Of a DNA stretch of 64,000 bases, positions 52,387 to 60,228 are shown one piece after another; position 1 is the stretch's first letter; every line of letters begins with the position of its first letter. The notes under the pieces were generated by a model. The model was not told the DNA's origin and did no database searches. It worked only from the letters and a program-made list of their open reading frames with translations. The stretch comes from an uncultured Lachnoclostridium sp. (lineage in GTDB: Bacteria > Bacillota > Clostridia > Lachnospirales > Lachnospiraceae): assembly GCA_948330435.1 (NCBI GenBank), contig CAOJBY010000005.1:92342-156341 (forward strand). The letters are read 5' to 3'. The translations under genes were made by a program, and so were the position numbers.

Positions 52387-53502
52387 TTAGCGAGCCTTAA
52401 ATGCTTCCGGCCGCTCATCCATTTCTTCCAGGTTGTCCTGATCTACAATCGTGATTGGGCAATTGATCTGACGGGGAACACTCTCGCCATTTAATGCCCG
52501 CACTGCCGCAACAACACTCATATAGGACTGATAATATACTCCCTGAGATACCGTGAATACTTCATCTCCACTCTCGACTGCCGCAACCTGAGGCTCCTGT
52601 ACATCAAAGCCATTTACCAAAATCTTTCCTTCCATACCTGCCGCCTTGATTGCCTCTACGGCTCCTTCTGCCTGATTGCCTCCTACAGAAATACATGCTT
52701 TCAGATCTTCACCCCATTTGGTAATATAATCCTCTGTCATCTTACGTCCTTCATCTGTCATCCAATTGGTAACACCTCGTTCTGCCGTAATATTAGGATA
52801 ATTGGCCAGTGTATCCATAACAGCTTCTGTACGAATGTCAGAGGTAGACTGTCCCGGAACACCTTCCATAACGAGAACATTTCCCTCTTCTCCTATCTTC
52901 TCAGCCATGGCTTCCGCAATCATCACGCCGGCTTCATAATTATCAATACCCACATAAGTCAGATAATCCACATCAGATGGCCCCATTGTGTTGTCATAGA
53001 TAACAGGTATTCCGGCATCAATCAAATCCTGAACCGGCCCCTTAACGGCTTCTGTATTAGCCGGAGCCAGTATAACCGCATCCACGCCAGTAGTAATCAA
53101 ATCCTCTAAAATTCTCTTCTGCTCTTCTACATTGTCCGCCTTTGTAGGGGAGTAATCAATAACCTCCACACCAAGTGCTTCCCCGGCTTTCTGAGCTGCT
53201 GTGATATGAGCTTCCCATACAGGCAGGGCTGCATTCTTTACAACAACCGCAATGGTATATTTTTTTGCAGCAGTTGCATCCATGCCAAATTCTTCTGCGG
53301 ACATTGCTCCGTCCTCTCCTACCATTACGACCTCTCCGGCAGCAACAGGAGTTTCTTTCTCTTCAGCCGGGTTTTCTTCCTCTGTGGCTGTTTCCGGGGT
53401 CTCTTGCTCAGCAGGCTTGCTTGTGCAAGCTATCAGACCTGTCATCATAGCTGCAGCACATGCAACAGCAATTATCTGCTTCATTAAGTTTCTTTTTCTC
53501 AT
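52387..53502 (-). CDS. Sugar-binding lipoprotein of the ABC importer
   Basis: A 371-residue periplasm-type binding protein anchored outside. The signal peptide ends with lipobox GLIAC, then an acidic linker (about 30-60) rich in E, P and T. The ligand domain matches the ribose/galactose class (DAVILAPANTEAVKGPVQDLIDAGIPVIYDN). First gene of the sugar operon. The sugar is likely a 6-deoxyhexose, by context. Confidence 0.93.
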   Translation of the reverse strand: MRKRNLMKQIIAVACAAAMMTGLIACTSKPAEQETPETATEEENPAEEKETPVAAGEVVMVGEDGAMSAEEFGMDATAAKKYTIAVVVKNAALPVWEAHITAAQKAGEALGVEVIDYSPTKADNVEEQKRILEDLITTGVDAVILAPANTEAVKGPVQDLIDAGIPVIYDNTMGPSDVDYLTYVGIDNYEAGVMIAEAMAEKIGEEGNVLVMEGVPGQSTSDIRTEAVMDTLANYPNITAERGVTNWMTDEGRKMTEDYITKWGEDLKACISVGGNQAEGAVEAIKAAGMEGKILVNGFDVQEPQVAAVESGDEVFTVSQGVYYQSYMSVVAAVRALNGESVPRQINCPITIVDQDNLEEMDERPEAFKAR

Positions 53503-53678
53503 TTTTTCTCCTTCTTTCTTTTGTTTATTTTATGAATCAACGCTCTGCGCCGTTTCATTCGCAACCACAGAAAGCATCAATGATAGGATATAAATCTTTT
53601 TCTTATCCACGCCCCATCCCCTCTTTATCCTATTTTTCTGCGGCAATACTTGTTACTTGTCACTTGTCCAACAAGTTA

Positions 53679-53707
53679 ATTATAGCAGTCGTATAAATTA
53701 TTGTAAA
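53679..53707 (-). promoter_or_regulatory. Sigma-A promoter of the sugar operon
   Basis: Minus strand TTTACA (53707-53702), 17 bases, TATAAT (53684-53679), about 177 bp before the lipoprotein ATG. The rest of the 386-bp intergenic region has no gene that I can support. Confidence 0.8.
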
Positions 53708-53737
53708 TATACTATATAGACAAAAAAAACGGTTATC

Positions 53738-53756
53738 TTGTGTGCACAATACACAA
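53738..53756. promoter_or_regulatory. Possible GntR operator
   Basis: TTGTGT-GCACAAT-ACACAA has 6-bp inverted arms, upstream of the sugar operon promoter and between the operon and the divergent gntR-type gene. Confidence 0.5.
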
Positions 53757-53888
53757 AATCTTTTTTAATCTTTCTCCTTTCTTTCACTTTAACCAGTAAT
53801 TCCGGTTATTTATCCCTTGACATTACTTTCAAGTATATGTAAATTAGAGGATGGATAAATATGTAACTAAATAATACAGGAGAACATT

Positions 53889-54596
53889 ATGGCAGAAACT
53901 CTTGATACAATTCAAAAAGTACCCAAAGTTAACGTCACAAAAACTACTTTTGACATTCTATTTCATAATATTATGGATGGCACATGGAAGGAGGGCGAAA
54001 AAATCCCCTCTGAAAATGAATTAAAAAACTCACTAATGGTAAGCCGTCACACAATTCGCTCTGCTATCGCCAATTTAAATATGCTGGGAATTCTGGAAAC
54101 GCGGCGGGGAGACGGTAATTATGTAAAAGCTACTGGGATCGGATTGTACATTGATTTTCTGATCCCTTATCTTATGATCAACAACTCAAATGTATCCCAA
54201 ATCATAGAGTTCCGTGAAAGCATAGAGATCTCTGCTGCACGGTATGCTGCCATTCGTGCTACCGATGAAGATTTAGATATGATCGGGGAAAAGCTGCGTA
54301 CCTGCAATTCCACACGACATAACACAGAGATTTATCCTTCCTACGATCTGGAGTTCCACTGTTCCATTGCACTGGCTTCTAAGAATGAACTTTTGATCCA
54401 GTCCCTCAATGTAATCAAGCAGTACTGCTTCAGTGCTATCCGCCAGTATTTTAATGAGGAACTGGCAGAAGAAGGGGCCAACTGCCATCAGGAAATTTAC
54501 AGAGCCCTAATCAATCGGGACCCGGATACGGCTGCCCACTATATGTCTGTACATATGGGTAATATCCTTTCCAGGATCAATCGGGTTTCTAAATAA
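53889..54596 (+). CDS. GntR-family (FCD subfamily) transcriptional regulator
   Basis: A 235-residue regulator. The winged helix (about 15-80) has MDGTWKEGEKIPSENEL and VSRHTIRSAIANLNMLGILETRRGDGNYV. The C-terminal all-helical FCD ligand domain follows, with EFRESIEISAARYAA and metal-type His residues (DLEFHCSI and HYMSVHMGN). Divergent from the sugar operon, which it probably controls. AGGAGAAC precedes the ATG. Confidence 0.92.
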   Translation: MAETLDTIQKVPKVNVTKTTFDILFHNIMDGTWKEGEKIPSENELKNSLMVSRHTIRSAIANLNMLGILETRRGDGNYVKATGIGLYIDFLIPYLMINNSNVSQIIEFRESIEISAARYAAIRATDEDLDMIGEKLRTCNSTRHNTEIYPSYDLEFHCSIALASKNELLIQSLNVIKQYCFSAIRQYFNEELAEEGANCHQEIYRALINRDPDTAAHYMSVHMGNILSRINRVSK

Positions 54597-54619
54597 TCAT
54601 TTGTCTCCAATCCGAAAAA

Positions 54620-54656
54620 ATACCACCATGCAGAACTTTCCTCTGCATGGTGGTAT
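54620..54656. terminator. Bidirectional terminator between gntR-type gene and nifJ
   Basis: A perfect 15-bp stem ATACCACCATGCAGA / TCTGCATGGTGGTAT with a 7-base loop, with A-run on the left and T-run on the right, serving both convergent genes. Confidence 0.88.
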
Positions 54657-54680
54657 CCTTTTCTTTCTCTATCTCATATC

Positions 54681-57600
54681 TTACTCAGCTTTATACAGAT
54701 CCCCAAGCTTCTTCAGATACTCATATCTTGCCTTAGCCGTTGCTTCTGCCTTGTCAAACAGATCCGCAGCTCTTTCCGGATTCGCACGCTTCAGAGCATT
54801 GTAGCGAACCTCGCCGTCCAGGAACTCCTTGTAATCTCCTGTGGGCTCCTTACTGTCCAAAGTAAAAGCATCCTTGCCCTCTGCCGCTGCAGCCGGATTG
54901 AACCGGAAGCAGTGCCAGTAACCAGCCTTAACAGCCAGTTCTTCCTCAGTCTGAGCCTTGCTCATACCTTTCTTAATACCATGATTGATACAGGGAGCGT
55001 AAGCAATGATGAGGGACGGTCCTGGATATGCCTCTGCCTCTGCGATTGCCTTTACGCACTGATTGAAGTCAGCACCCATGGCAATCTGTGCAACGTATAC
55101 ATAGCCGTAGCTCATAGCGATGGAAGCCAGATCCTTCTTCTTCACATCCTTGCCGCCTGCTGCAAACTGTGCGATAGCACCGGTGGGTGTTGCCTTGGAG
55201 GACTGTCCGCCGGTATTGGAGTAAACCTCGGTATCGAATACCATTACATTTACATCCTGCCCGCTTGCCAGCACATGGTCAACGCCGCCGAAGCCAATGT
55301 CGTAAGCCCAGCCGTCACCACCGAAGATCCACTGAGACTTCTTAGCCAGGAAGTCCTTATCCTTCAGAACAGCCTTGCACTCATCACATCCGCAGGCCTC
55401 ACAAGCTGCAACCAGTTTGTCAGTAGCTGCACCATTGGCAGCACCTACATTGTAGGTATCCAGCCATTCCTGAGCCGCAGACTTCACATCCTCGCCGCAG
55501 CATCCGCAGGTCAGCAGAGCCTCAACCTTTGTCTTAAGGCCGGTACGGATTGCACGCTGTGCCAGACTCATACCATAACCAAACTCAGCCGCATCCTCAA
55601 ACAGAGAATTGGACCATGCAGGACCCTGTCCCTTTTGATTTACGGTATAAGGTGTGGAGGGTGAAGAGTTACCCCAGATGGAGGAACATCCTGTTGCATT
55701 TGCAATATACATTCTGTCACCGAAAAGCTGAGTGATCAGCTTCGCATAAGGCGTCTCACCACAGCCTGCACATGCTCCGGAGAATTCAAGAAGCGGCTTC
55801 TTGAACTGGCTGCCCTTTACAGTGGCTTCCTTAAACTTAGCAATAACATCTGCTTTCTCCGGCAGAGTTACGGCATAATCGAATACCTTCTGGGAAGCAA
55901 TATTGGCTTCCATGTTCTCCATAGCAAGTGCCTTTGCACCTTTCTTGCCAGGGCAGACATTTGCACAGGAACCGCAGCCCGTACAATCAAGTGCGGAGAT
56001 AGCCATAACGAACTTGTACTCTGGCATTCCGGTCATATCCAGCATCTTGGTGCCTTCCGGTGCTGCTGCTGCTTCCTCCGCAGTCATAGCAATGGGACGG
56101 ATAACTGCATGGGGGCAGACATAAGAACATCTGTTACACTGGATACAGTTCTCCGGCTGCCATACAGGGATATCTACGGCAATGCCACGCTTCTCATAAG
56201 CTGCAGAACCACTGGGGGTAGTTCCGTCTACATAATCCTTAAATGCAGATACAGGTAAGGAATTACCTTCCTGGGCATTTACCTTTGCCTGAATATCATT
56301 TACAAAGTTTACAACATCTGTTCTTCCGCCCTCTGCATGGGTGGTGGTCAGACCTTCGTCTGCCGCACTCTTCCAGCTTTCGGGAACCTGAATCTCCACT
56401 ACCTGCTTTGCACCTGCATCAATAGCGTCATAGTTCATCTGAACGATAGCATCGCCCTTACGTCCGTAAGTTGCCTTTGCAGCAGCTTTCATCAGATCAA
56501 TAGCCTGCTCCTCAGGAATAATATTGGCCAGCTTGAAGAATGCAGACTGGAGTACGGTGTTAATACGTCCGCCAAGTCCGATCTCCTTGCCAATCTTAAT
56601 ACCGTCAATTACGTAAAACTTAATACCATGATTTGCAATAAAGCTCTTTACCTGTCCGGGAAGATGCTTCTCAATGCCATCCATATCCCAGGGGCAGTTC
56701 AGAAGAAAAGTACCTCCGTCCACCAGCTCCTGTACCATGTTGTACTTGCGTACATAGGACGGGTTGTGGCAGGCTACGAAGTTTGCCTTGTGAATCAGGT
56801 AAGTAGACTTAATGGGGCTCTTACCGAAACGCAGGTGGGACATGGTTACGCCGCCGGACTTCTTGGAATCATAGTCAAAGTAAGCCTGTGCATACATATC
56901 TGTGTTATCGCCGATGATCTTAATGGAGTTCTTATTTGCACCAACAGTACCGTCAGCACCAAGACCCCAGAACTTGCAGTTGATAGTCCCTTCCGGTGTG
57001 GTTACCAGAGGAGTTCCCGGATCAAGAGACAGGTTGGTTACATCATCAACAATGCCGATGGTGAACTTCTGCTTGTCTGCATTCTTGTATACGGCTGCGA
57101 TCTGAGCCGGTGTGGTATCCTTGGAACCAAGTCCGTAACGGCCGGTAAAGATCGGAGTATCGTTGAACTTGGTACCCTTCAAAGCTGCTACTACGTCCAG
57201 ATACAAAGGCTCGCCCAGAGCACCTGGCTCTTTGGTTCTGTCAAGCACGCTGATCTTCTTAACGCTGTCCGGAATCGCAGCCACCAGAGCTTGCGCACTG
57301 AATGGGCGGTACAGACGTACCTTTACAACGCCCACTTTCTCTCCTGCTGCTACCAGATAATCGATGGTCTCCTCAATGGTATCGCATACAGAGCCCATAG
57401 CCACGATCACATGCTCCGCATCCGCTGCACCATAGTAGTTAAACAGCTTGTAGTCTGTTCCAATCTTTGCATTCACCTTGTCCATATACTCCTGAACGAT
57501 TGCCGGAAGAGCATCGTAGTAGGGGTTGCATGCCTCTCTGGCCTGGAAGAAAATATCCGGGTTCTGAGCGGAACCTCTCTGGCAGGGATGGTTGGGATTC

Positions 57601-58223
57601 AAAGCATTCTTACGGAACGCATCAATAGCATCCATATCAACCATATCTTTCAGGTCCTCATAATCCCAAGTCTCAATCTTCTGAATCTCATGAGAAGTCC
57701 GGAAGCCGTCAAAGAAGTTGATGAACGGAATCTTGCCCTTAATAGCCGCACAATGAGCAACGGGTGTTAAGTCCATAACCTCCTGTACACTGGACTCGCA
57801 AAGCATAGCCGCACCAGTCTGACGGCATGCATATACGTCGGAATGATCTCCGAAAATGGATAATGCATGGCTTGCAAGAGCACGTGCAGATACATTGAAC
57901 ACGCCAGGAAGCTGCTCGCCAGCTACTTTGTAAAGGTTGGGGATCATCAAAAGCAGACCCTGGGAAGCCGTAAAAGTTGTAGTAAGTGCACCTGCTGCCA
58001 GAGAACCGTGTACCGCACCTGCCGCACCTGCCTCGGACTGCATCTCTGTCACCTGTACAGTCTGTCCAAAGATATTTGTTCTTCCCTGTGTTGCCCACTC
58101 ATCCGTAGCCTCAGCCATGACGGATGACGGTGTGATAGGATAGATTGCAGCTACATCAGAATATGCATAGGATACATGTGCCGCTGCATGATTACCATCC
58201 ATGGTCTTCATTTTTCTAGCCAT
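54681..58223 (-). CDS. nifJ: Pyruvate:ferredoxin (flavodoxin) oxidoreductase
   Basis: An 1180-residue single-chain PFOR that oxidises pyruvate and CoA to acetyl-CoA and CO2 with reduction of ferredoxin. Domains in order: pyruvate-binding/TPP pyrimidine domain (YPITPSSVMAEATDEWA), CoA-binding region, ferredoxin domain with two 4Fe-4S sites (CIQCNRCSYVCPHAV and CTGCGSCANVCPGKKG), and the TPP-binding domain (CAGCGETPYAKL, GGDGWAYDIGFGG, EVYSNTGGQSSKATPTG). Its own promoter lies upstream. Confidence 0.98.
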   Translation of the reverse strand: MARKMKTMDGNHAAAHVSYAYSDVAAIYPITPSSVMAEATDEWATQGRTNIFGQTVQVTEMQSEAGAAGAVHGSLAAGALTTTFTASQGLLLMIPNLYKVAGEQLPGVFNVSARALASHALSIFGDHSDVYACRQTGAAMLCESSVQEVMDLTPVAHCAAIKGKIPFINFFDGFRTSHEIQKIETWDYEDLKDMVDMDAIDAFRKNALNPNHPCQRGSAQNPDIFFQAREACNPYYDALPAIVQEYMDKVNAKIGTDYKLFNYYGAADAEHVIVAMGSVCDTIEETIDYLVAAGEKVGVVKVRLYRPFSAQALVAAIPDSVKKISVLDRTKEPGALGEPLYLDVVAALKGTKFNDTPIFTGRYGLGSKDTTPAQIAAVYKNADKQKFTIGIVDDVTNLSLDPGTPLVTTPEGTINCKFWGLGADGTVGANKNSIKIIGDNTDMYAQAYFDYDSKKSGGVTMSHLRFGKSPIKSTYLIHKANFVACHNPSYVRKYNMVQELVDGGTFLLNCPWDMDGIEKHLPGQVKSFIANHGIKFYVIDGIKIGKEIGLGGRINTVLQSAFFKLANIIPEEQAIDLMKAAAKATYGRKGDAIVQMNYDAIDAGAKQVVEIQVPESWKSAADEGLTTTHAEGGRTDVVNFVNDIQAKVNAQEGNSLPVSAFKDYVDGTTPSGSAAYEKRGIAVDIPVWQPENCIQCNRCSYVCPHAVIRPIAMTAEEAAAAPEGTKMLDMTGMPEYKFVMAISALDCTGCGSCANVCPGKKGAKALAMENMEANIASQKVFDYAVTLPEKADVIAKFKEATVKGSQFKKPLLEFSGACAGCGETPYAKLITQLFGDRMYIANATGCSSIWGNSSPSTPYTVNQKGQGPAWSNSLFEDAAEFGYGMSLAQRAIRTGLKTKVEALLTCGCCGEDVKSAAQEWLDTYNVGAANGAATDKLVAACEACGCDECKAVLKDKDFLAKKSQWIFGGDGWAYDIGFGGVDHVLASGQDVNVMVFDTEVYSNTGGQSSKATPTGAIAQFAAGGKDVKKKDLASIAMSYGYVYVAQIAMGADFNQCVKAIAEAEAYPGPSLIIAYAPCINHGIKKGMSKAQTEEELAVKAGYWHCFRFNPAAAAEGKDAFTLDSKEPTGDYKEFLDGEVRYNALKRANPERAADLFDKAEATAKARYEYLKKLGDLYKAE

Positions 58224-58282
58224 TTTGTCTTTTCCTCCTTAAATTGTTTCGCCCCGGTCAGTCATTCCCAGGTACGCATTGG

Positions 58283-58302
58283 GGGATACATACAAGTATC
58301 CC
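58283..58302 (-). promoter_or_regulatory. Inverted repeat in the nifJ leader
   Basis: GGGATAC and GTATCCC are separated by 6 bases, just after the nifJ promoter. It could be an operator or a leader hairpin. Confidence 0.45.
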
Positions 58303-58313
58303 ATATGTAGATT

Positions 58314-58342
58314 ATTTTAACATATCCCCCTTAAATTGTCCA
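58314..58342 (-). promoter_or_regulatory. Probable promoter of nifJ
   Basis: Minus strand TGGACA (58342-58337), 17 bases, TAAAAT (58319-58314). An inverted repeat TTGTAC (58352-58357) / GTACAA (58366-58371) lies just upstream of the -35. Confidence 0.6.
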
Positions 58343-58460
58343 TTTCAATTGTTGTACTTTTTACTGTACAAAGCTCTAACTCAGTAGCAGTTCAGACAGA
58401 CAGCAACAGACTCTTCTTTCCGACGTTTTCATACAAAATCATTCATTTGCCTGCTTTTCA

Positions 58461-58489
58461 TTGATTTTGTAAATATCCTTTGCTATACT
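58461..58489 (+). promoter_or_regulatory. Promoter of the small TTG-start gene
   Basis: TTGATT (58461-58466), 17 bases, TATACT (58484-58489), followed at 58497 by the TACCCT/AGGGTA element and at 58552 by another TACCCTCA. Confidence 0.75.
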
Positions 58490-58496
58490 GCATTCA

Positions 58497-58518
58497 TACC
58501 CTCAGTGAACAAAGGGTA
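58497..58518 (+). promoter_or_regulatory. TACCCT/AGGGTA inverted repeat in the leader of the small gene
   Basis: TACCCT-CAGTGAACAA-AGGGTA, near identical to the element before the ibrA-like gene (40278). It lies at about +1 to +25 of the predicted transcript. Confidence 0.65.
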
Positions 58519-58580
58519 CATATCTTATTATCTGGCATTTCGCCATAAATATACCCTCACAAGAAGAAAGGAGGTTTCCC

Positions 58581-58823
58581 TTGGAAACAAGCAACTCTCA
58601 ACCCCTGTGGCCCGTTCCTGCCAGTGAGCCAGCTTTACTCTGGATGAAAGGCGTAGCGAACGGCAAAGCCGGATGTATTCTGGATACATTATCAGATTAT
58701 GGAAAAGTTCCTCTTGGGGTCCAGGAAAGAATCTTGCACCAGACAAGTTTTTTTCAGTTAGACCGTTGGTTTCTTCTCGCACGACAGATACGTTCTGTAG
58801 AAGAGTTTGTCAATCGTATGTAA
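58581..58823 (+). CDS. Small protein of unknown function, TTG start
   Basis: An 80-residue product. TTG 58581 has AAAGGAGG six bases upstream and a good promoter, so it is expressed. The C-terminal half (VPLGVQERILHQTSFFQLDR and the RSVEEFVNRM end) resembles the tail of Rpn-type PD-(D/E)XK nuclease/transposase proteins, but the nuclease part is absent. It could be a domesticated fragment or a short independent protein. Function unknown. A frame on the other strand is a shadow. Confidence 0.65.
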   Translation: METSNSQPLWPVPASEPALLWMKGVANGKAGCILDTLSDYGKVPLGVQERILHQTSFFQLDRWFLLARQIRSVEEFVNRM

Positions 58824-58851
58824 TTCGAATCAATAAACAGGAATGTCACAG

Positions 58852-58927
58852 AACAAGGGGCTGTCCGTCGGAAAATACGATATTAGTTATTTATTATATC
58901 GTATTTTACGACGGACAGCCCCTTGTT
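58852..58927. terminator. Long bidirectional hairpin between the small gene and dnaJ
   Basis: An outer 19-bp perfect stem (AACAAGGGGCTGTCCGTCG and its complement), one G-A mismatch, then a 12-bp inner stem AAAATACGATAT / ATATCGTATTTT with a 12-base loop. T-run follows on the plus strand. It is unusually long for a terminator. Confidence 0.85.
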
Positions 58928-58953
58928 TTTCCACTGCCTGCCTTTTTGAAAAT

Positions 58954-60117
58954 CTATTCATCCAGGGCTTCTTTCACCTTATCCATAAAGCGCTTCTTCC
59001 CTTTCCCGCTTTTTCCCGAGGTAGATATACCATTCACTACATCATCATAGGCACGCAAAGCCTCCTTGGCATCCTTACTCAGATCTGTAGGCACCTGTAC
59101 CACCAGGGTTACATAATGATCTCCCCGCACGTTTTTATTTCTCAGAGACGGCACACCTTTGCCTTTTAACCTCACACGTGTATCAGTCTGAGTCCCCGCC
59201 TTTACATCATACTCTACTTCCCCATCTACTGTCTTAATCCGCACAGTACCTCCAAGGGCAGCTGTTACAAAGCTGATGGGGGCTGTAGAATAAATACTCG
59301 TATCCTGACGCTGGAAAATAGGATGTCTGCTTACCAGAACCTCCACCAGAAGATCTCCCCTGGGTCCGCCGTTTACTCCCGGCTCTCCCTTGCCCCGGAT
59401 ACGAATGCTCTGTCCATTATCAATTCCTGCCGGTACGGTTACTGCAATCTTTTTCTTATTTGAGATGTATCCGGTTCCATAACAATCGGAACATTTTTCC
59501 TTAATTACTTTACCTGTTCCATTACATTCGGGACAGGTACGCACATTCTGCACCATACCAAAGAGAGACTGCTGGGTATAAACCACCTGACCCTTTCCTC
59601 CACACTTGGAACAAGTAATGGGAGAGGTCCCCGGCTTTGCTCCTGTGCCATGACACTTCTCACACTCATCTTTCAGAGTCAGCTCGATCTCCTTATCACA
59701 GCCAAATACGGCCTCCTCAAAAGTGACACGAATCTGTGCTCTGATATTTGCTCCCTGCATGGGTCCATTGTTGGCTCTCCGGCTGCGACCGCCACCAAAC
59801 AGATCTCCAAAGATATCTCCAAAAATATCTCCCATATCGGCACTGTTGAAATCAAAACCTCCAAATCCGCCTCCACCGGCACCGCCCTCAAAGGCCGCAT
59901 GCCCAAACTGATCGTACTGGCGGCGTTTATCCGGATCGCTCAATACTGCATAAGCCTCGGAAGCTTCTTTGAATTTCTTCTCTGCCTCCTGATCACCGGG
60001 ATTCATATCCGGATGATACTTCTTTGCCAGTTGCCGGTATGCTTTTTTAATTGCGGCGTCATCCGCATTCTTATCTACGCCCAGGACCTCGTAGTAGTCT
60101 CTTTTCTGCTCTGCCAT
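58954..60117 (-). CDS. dnaJ: Chaperone DnaJ
   Basis: A 387-residue type I Hsp40. J domain with HPD in KKYHPDMNPGD, a Gly/Phe-rich linker (GGAGGGGFGGFDF), the four CxxCxGxG zinc repeats (CEKCHGTG, CSKCGGKG, CPECNGTG, CSDCYGTG) and the C-terminal substrate domains. It stimulates DnaK ATPase and delivers substrates. Last gene of the hrcA operon. Confidence 0.98.
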   Translation of the reverse strand: MAEQKRDYYEVLGVDKNADDAAIKKAYRQLAKKYHPDMNPGDQEAEKKFKEASEAYAVLSDPDKRRQYDQFGHAAFEGGAGGGGFGGFDFNSADMGDIFGDIFGDLFGGGRSRRANNGPMQGANIRAQIRVTFEEAVFGCDKEIELTLKDECEKCHGTGAKPGTSPITCSKCGGKGQVVYTQQSLFGMVQNVRTCPECNGTGKVIKEKCSDCYGTGYISNKKKIAVTVPAGIDNGQSIRIRGKGEPGVNGGPRGDLLVEVLVSRHPIFQRQDTSIYSTAPISFVTAALGGTVRIKTVDGEVEYDVKAGTQTDTRVRLKGKGVPSLRNKNVRGDHYVTLVVQVPTDLSKDAKEALRAYDDVVNGISTSGKSGKGKKRFMDKVKEALDE

Positions 60118-60178
60118 TCTTTTATCTTCCTCTTTATTCCAATACTCTTAACTTTCCGCTCCTGTCAACACAGCCAAA

Positions 60179-60221
60179 TTCCAAGGAAAGCGGACAGCAT
60201 TTTGGTTCACTTTCCTTGGAA
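60179..60221 (-). repeat. Intercistronic inverted repeat between dnaK and dnaJ
   Basis: TTCCAAGGAAAG (60179-60190) and CTTTCCTTGGAA (60210-60221) pair perfectly over 12 bp. No T-run follows, so it may stabilise the dnaK end of the mRNA rather than terminate. Confidence 0.7.
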
Positions 60222-60228
60222 TCTGATT

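Noticed and set aside
56337..57770. A 477-codon open frame on the plus strand
   Set aside because: Antisense shadow of nifJ with no motif and no ribosome-binding site.
58528..58782. An 84-codon frame on the minus strand
   Set aside because: It lies opposite the small TTG gene, which has the promoter and ribosome-binding site; no start site supports the reverse frame.
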